NCBI GenBank assembly: GCA_943736015.1 | Contig: OX031062.1 | Coordinates: 4,446,501-4,510,500, forward strand | Direction of reading: 5' to 3' | DNA from: Tridacna crocea | Taxonomy: Eukaryota; Mollusca; Bivalvia; Cardiida; Cardiidae | DNA: 64,000 nt | In this document: positions 60,014-64,000 of the stretch, piece by piece | Numbering within the stretch: the first letter of the stretch is position 1 | Layout: each line of letters opens with the position of its first letter | Position numbers and translations under genes: made by a program | Notes under the pieces: model-generated | Seen by the model: the letters and a program-made list of their open reading frames with translations, nothing else | Database searches by the model: none | What the model was told of the DNA's origin: nothing

Positions 60014-60162
60014 CTGATGAAAATAATGGATACAGGAATAATACTGACAATTCAAAAATGAAATAATTGGAATACTGTATACATGAATATATACTACTCA
60101 AACTTTGATAGGGATCACTTACATATTTCTGTATGGGTTTAAAAGTTACAACAGTTTTGCAT

Positions 60163-60386
60163 AAACTCTTTACCATACTGTAAAATTCTAGATTTGTCCA
60201 AGTTGAAAGCATTTGCTGACCAAAAACTATATGCAACGTGTACTATGCTGTCTGTCATAGGGTAGAAAACATCCTTGGAAAATGGAGAAAATACTGGTAT
60301 CCAGCATTTCTCCTTTTCCAACAATGTTTTCCAAAGGCTTCTTTCTCAGGGTCTTTAACAAATGCCATTGTGAGGTAAAGGCTTAA
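60163..60386. mobile_element. TTAA-229 MITE, R-first
   Basis: Left AAACTCTTTACCATAC; right GAGGTAAAGGCTTAA. Confidence 0.85.
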
Positions 60387-60389
60387 AGA

Positions 60390-60770
60390 TCCATTTCCTC
60401 TGGTCATTTTATTGACCAGTGTGGCAATGTAACATATTGTAAAACCATACACGATAGATACATGTACATGCCACATATATCTTTAGGGTGAATCTTTTAC
60501 AGTGATCCTTGCAAATTTTGAGTAGTATATAATTATGTATGTCCAAGGCATTTTGCATACGAAAATGTTAGCGAATTCAAGACACTTGTTACTTGCTCTT
60601 ATACTAATGGTTAAATATGCGAACAGAAAAATCCGTGAAATCACAGTAAGTTTCCATGCTGCTTATACAGTATCACTAAATGGAGCTGACATATCTTTTT
60701 AAAGGCTGAATAGTGGCCAAAATATTGATGCAAGTAACAGAATGTATTTAAATGTAAATTATATCAATTA
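60390..60770. other. Unrecognised, AT-rich
   Basis: No exon or repeat recognised. Confidence 0.4.
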
Positions 60771-62320
60771 ACAACAGGACAATGATGGTCCTATATCGCT
60801 CACCTGAGTACTAAGCAGTAAAGGTCTACAATGAAGATAATTGCCAAATATTGAGATTCAAGGGCAAATGATGATGAAACAAGAGCAGCAAATATGCAAT
60901 CCCACCACCAGTTCTCAAGGAAGTATAATAGTTGCAAAGGGCAGGCAATGCAACAAACAGTTTGATTTGAGACTCAAAATTCCTCTCTGGACAAGCAAAA
61001 AAATACTACTAAAATGAAGATAATAGTGGAATTACTCAAAATCTACGCTAGGCAGAGCTATTGTTCTTGAACACAGTACTCCGTAATATCGCAACAAACA
61101 TGCATACTAATTTTGAAGTCATTCTGACTCGAGATGACAAAGTTAAATTCCGAACAGGCATTAAATGCAGACTCATGTGAGATTTTATTGAGATAGACAT
61201 TCTAACCAATTTTCAATTCAGCATAGCAAGAAATGTGGTCTCTAGAGTGCTCACAAGAAGATTTTTATCTCTATGTGAAATCTGAGACCAACAACATAGG
61301 GTTAACTTTCACACCAGGGCCATTATTTGAAGTATTTCTGTAGAGGGCCACTAGATGATACTACATGCCAAATGTGAAAGCTCTAGTCCTTATGGTTTGG
61401 GAGAAAAAGATTTTCTAAGATTTCTTTCTTTATTGCTATGTGAAATCTGAGAACCCAAAACATATGGCCATTTTCAACACGAGGGCCATAATTTTAAGGT
61501 ACATGTATGTTGGTAAAGGGCCATTAGATGATGCAACATGCCAAATATGAAAGCTCTGGCCATTACCATTTGGGACAAAGAGATTTTTAAAAATTTCCTT
61601 CTTTATCGCTATGTGAAATCTGAGACCACAACATAGGGCCAATTCTTTACATCAGAGACATGATTTGAAGTATTTTGGTAGAGGGCCACTAGATGATGCT
61701 ACATGCCAAATATGAAAGCTCTGGCCATTACCATTTGGGACAAGAAGGTTTTTAAAGATTTCCTTCCTTGTCTCTATGTGAAATCCAAGAACAACAACAT
61801 AGGCTTAATATTCACACCAGGGCCATAAATTGAAGTATTTTAGTAGAGGGCCACTAGATGATGTGACATGCCATATATGAGAGCTCTAGCCCTTACGGTT
61901 TGGGAAAAGAAGACTTTTAAAGATTTCCTTCTTTGTCTTAATGTGAAATCTGAGAACCCACAATATAGGGCCATTTTCAGCACTACAGCAATAATTTGAA
62001 GTATTTTGGTAGAGGGCCACAAGATAATGGTACATGCCAAATATGAAAGCTCTAGCCCTTACAGTTTTGGACGAGAAGATTTTTAAACTTTTTTCTCTTG
62101 GTTGCCATTGCAACCAGAGTTCTTCATGGAATTCAAATCTTTGAAGTATTTGAAAGTGCATCACCTAGGAATCATTTCTGTGAAGTTTGATTGAAATCTG
62201 ATAGTTAGTTTAGGAGGAGAAGATTTTTTTGTAATTGTGAACAGGCGGACGGACGGATGACGGACATTGACCGATCACAATAGCTCACCTTGAGCACTTC
62301 GTGCTCAGGCGAGCTAAAAA
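60771..62320. mobile_element. Large element with about 168-bp internal minisatellite
   Basis: Left ACAACAGGACAATGATGGTC then CTATATCGCTCACCTGAG; right GAGCACTTCGTGCTCAGG then CGAGCTAAAAA. Units (about five, 61.3-62.1 kb) contain GAGGGCCACTAGATGATG and CATGCCAAATATGAAAGCTC. Same ends as the 40.2- and 56.5-kb elements but an unrelated internal unit. Confidence 0.82.
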
Positions 62321-62329
62321 TACAGAAAA

Positions 62330-62850
62330 TTTTGTGAAGAGCACAATCTGTTCTTTTGCAGTTGGTCCAAGAATTAGGTGCTGGTAGAAAAATGAACTTA
62401 TAAAATCAGGCAGAAAATAAACAAAAGATAGATTGACCTGGCAGGTTTTAACCTGATAAACTACCAAAACAGTATGAAATAAATGAGAATAATCATTTTA
62501 GTGTAAATTAGGTTAGGAAGTGTTTCTCAAAATGGAGAAAAAAATGACACACATAAAAAATGAAAATAATTGAGTGAACTAATAATCTTTAAACCTCTGA
62601 AGTGCTACCAACAAGTTAAGTTGCTTTGCAAATAGTGAAGATTAAGATCAGACTGAAAAATGTTTTAAGTCTCATCTTTGTCTTACATATTCCAACATTT
62701 TTAAAGATATTCACCCTTATAGAGCCTTTCACTGCTATAGATGACCTTGCTGCCAAAATGTGCAGTCTAGTCTTTGATTTGCATAGTGCAGTCTGATATG
62801 AATCTACACTGTCTGCAAAAGGTCAGGGAGACTCACCAAACAGCCTAAGG
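62330..62850. other. Unrecognised sequence
   Basis: Element-D remnants at 62640-62665 and 62760-62820 (AGATCAGACTG, CAGTCTGATATGAATC); otherwise nothing. Confidence 0.4.
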
Positions 62851-62851
62851 G

Positions 62852-63081
62852 TTAACCCATTACCACACAATCCCTACTTTTGACGCCCCTGAGAAAGAAG
62901 CGTTTAGAAAACATTGTGGGAAAAGGAGGAAATGCTGGTAACAAGCATTTTTTCCTTTTCCCACAATGTTTTCTACCCTTCACAAAACAAATTTCAAATT
63001 TTCAGTCACTTTTACTTTGTCGTCTGCAAATGCTTTCGATTTGGACAAGCCTAAAATATTGTCGTTCAGTAAATAAGTTAA
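62852..63081. mobile_element. TTAA-229 MITE, L-first
   Basis: 230 bp; ACCCATTACCAC start, AGTAAATAAGTTAA end. Confidence 0.9.
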
Positions 63082-63103
63082 CAAAATTTAATGTATTTGA
63101 GCC

Positions 63104-63363
63104 ATGCTCTGGCAAAAAGGGGCTTAATGCATCTCCATGACCCATTGGTACCAAGCAAGCCATCACATACCTAGACTAATGGATCCCGTACAGCCACTTT
63201 TTTAATAACAACTCAATCACGAGGTTGACTGGTACTCAGACATACAGAAAATTGACAAATAGCAAAACATTTCGGCCTAAGTCAGCCTGCACAAACTGTG
63301 TAGGCTGACTTAGGTTGAAACTTTTTGTAGATACATTAAGCCCCCATTTCACAAAGCACTCAT
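63104..63363. repeat. Element A
   Basis: CATGCTCTGGCAAAAAGGGG at left; AAGTCAGCCTGCACAAACTG with complement; right end AAGCCCCCATTTCACAAAGC. Confidence 0.7.
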
Positions 63364-63384
63364 TGTTTTTGCAGCCAGTATAGA

Positions 63385-63575
63385 TCAATGAATGAACGAA
63401 TGTTGTATTATGGCGCATCGACAGCTCTGGTCATTTAGCCCACATATCTGTGTTAAAAGATAATACAACAAGGAATTCTAATGAATGAATGAATGAATGA
63501 ATGAACTGTTGTTTTATGGTGCATCGACAGCTCTTGTCATTTAGCATGCATATCTGTGATAAAAGATAATAAAAG
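63385..63575. repeat. (ATGA)n and duplicated 100-bp block
   Basis: GAATGAATGAATGAATGA run near 63480-63502; TGGTGCATCGACAGCTCT and CATTTAGC..CATATCTGTG..AAAAGATAATA occur twice. Confidence 0.75.
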
Positions 63576-63579
63576 TGGA

Positions 63580-64000
63580 ATTTTAAACTGACTGCAAAAG
63601 ATTTAAATACATTAATAACACTGAAAGAATTTGATGTAGATCAAGACAAGACTGTTAAAGCATACAGTCTGATCATGTATCGATACTGTCTACTAATCTG
63701 ACATACTTTGGCCAAAAGGAGCCTGGGAAATTAAGACTTTTTTAAAATTCCATGTGTGAAAACCTCCTGTTTGCTTATTTGGAACTATATTGACTATGAT
63801 TCCACTACACACACACACCAAATACAAATCAATGCTTTTGTAAATCCTCTTCACTAAACTAAACACCCCCTTTTCTTATTAGTTCAAAAAATAAACTAAG
63901 TTAAAAATAATTTACAATTTTTTTTATTTTTCATGCACTTAACTAACTTTATAATGTATGGCTCAATTTACACTTTTTTCTCTTTGCCCTGTGGAATATA
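63580..64000. other. Unrecognised; right edge
   Basis: One element-D copy (63635-63695). No exon that could supply the phase-1 predecessor of the 59.8-kb exon was found here. Confidence 0.4.

Larger units (their letters stand above)
59119..59741. mobile_element. Short TIR element carrying a ZAD-like ORF
   Basis: Inverted repeats bound about 620 bp. The left end is ATCCCATTTGTCCC at 59119, plus CATCTTCGCGAGCCAAGG and TTACGATC at 59173-59198. The right end, read in complement, is AATCCCATTTGTCCCC followed by ATCTTCGCAAGCCAAGG and GTGACGA (59741 back to 59701). The left arm carries about 40 extra bp between its two parts. No transposase is present. It lies in the intron between the 59.8- and 58.8-kb exons. 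Confidence 0.6.

Noticed and set aside
56846..58358. Serial minus-strand ORFs (VWMISRMSLKMGHVGSKTR type)
   Set aside because: Produced by the 145-bp minisatellite of the element at 56.5-58.5 kb.
59173..59215. U1-like snRNA 5' end (CTTACCTTGG)
   Set aside because: Only a short match; no stem-loops or Sm site, and it lies in a TIR element.
402..63081. Spaced palindromic repeats as a CRISPR array
   Set aside because: Spacing is irregular, units are 229 bp with arms and TTAA ends, and the genome is eukaryotic.
1..64000. Autonomous transposon or retroelement genes
   Set aside because: No reverse transcriptase, integrase, DDE transposase or Rep/helicase motif seen on either strand.

Overview
The window looks like one AT-rich stretch of an animal nuclear genome, most likely a heterodont bivalve mollusc (Dreissena- or Mya-like). 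Three things point there: split genes with GT-AG introns, no bacterial-type genes, and the kinds of interspersed repeats present. Among these are elements opening with an 'acaagagggccatgatggcc' type end and closing with a 'gagcacttcgtgctcaggtgagcta' type end, a palindromic element built around 'ggattagcctgcgc', and tRNA-derived SINEs. The species call is inference from repeat style only.

One protein-coding gene fills almost the whole window on the minus strand, transcribed from about 60.0 kb leftwards to 0.09 kb and running off the left edge; its 5' end is not seen either. I assembled 22 exons, the largest 1,215 bp and the smallest 15 bp. Their reading phases join without conflict into about 4.05 kb (about 1,350 codons). 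The product is acidic and largely disordered, with recurring W-D-S tryptophan motifs, acidic DDE blocks, one highly charged helix (21.07-21.25 kb) and a coiled coil starting at the left edge. This architecture resembles the part of ANKRD26/CCDC144-family proteins between the ankyrin repeats and the coiled coil. That family call is moderate; no ankyrin repeats lie in the window.

Almost everything else is intron, and the introns are saturated by one short element: about 100 complete or partial copies of a foldback MITE. The intact length is typically 229 bp including both TTAA ends. Each copy has a near-perfect central hairpin (AACATTGTGGGAAAAGG / AGAAAATGCTGGT and its complement) and asymmetric L and R arms. 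I call it TTAA-229. Together the copies cover roughly a third of the window. The TTAA ends, CCC/CTC starts and one clean empty-site comparison suggest piggyBac-type mobilisation. Two core variants (G-type and B-type) share the ends but carry other hairpins.

Older copies serve as landing sites for other elements, each with a readable junction: a hAT-like element with an 8-bp target duplication (42.9-43.8 kb), a TIR element (36.5-37.2 kb), a TA-flanked foldback (48.4-48.7 kb), and a tRNA-derived SINE with a 14-bp duplication (45.5-45.8 kb). Three large elements with shared ends but different internal minisatellites lie at 40.2-41.7, 56.5-58.5 and 60.8-62.3 kb. A small TIR element at 59.1-59.7 kb carries a degraded ZAD-like zinc-finger ORF. 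No reverse transcriptase, transposase, rRNA, functional tRNA or CRISPR array was found.
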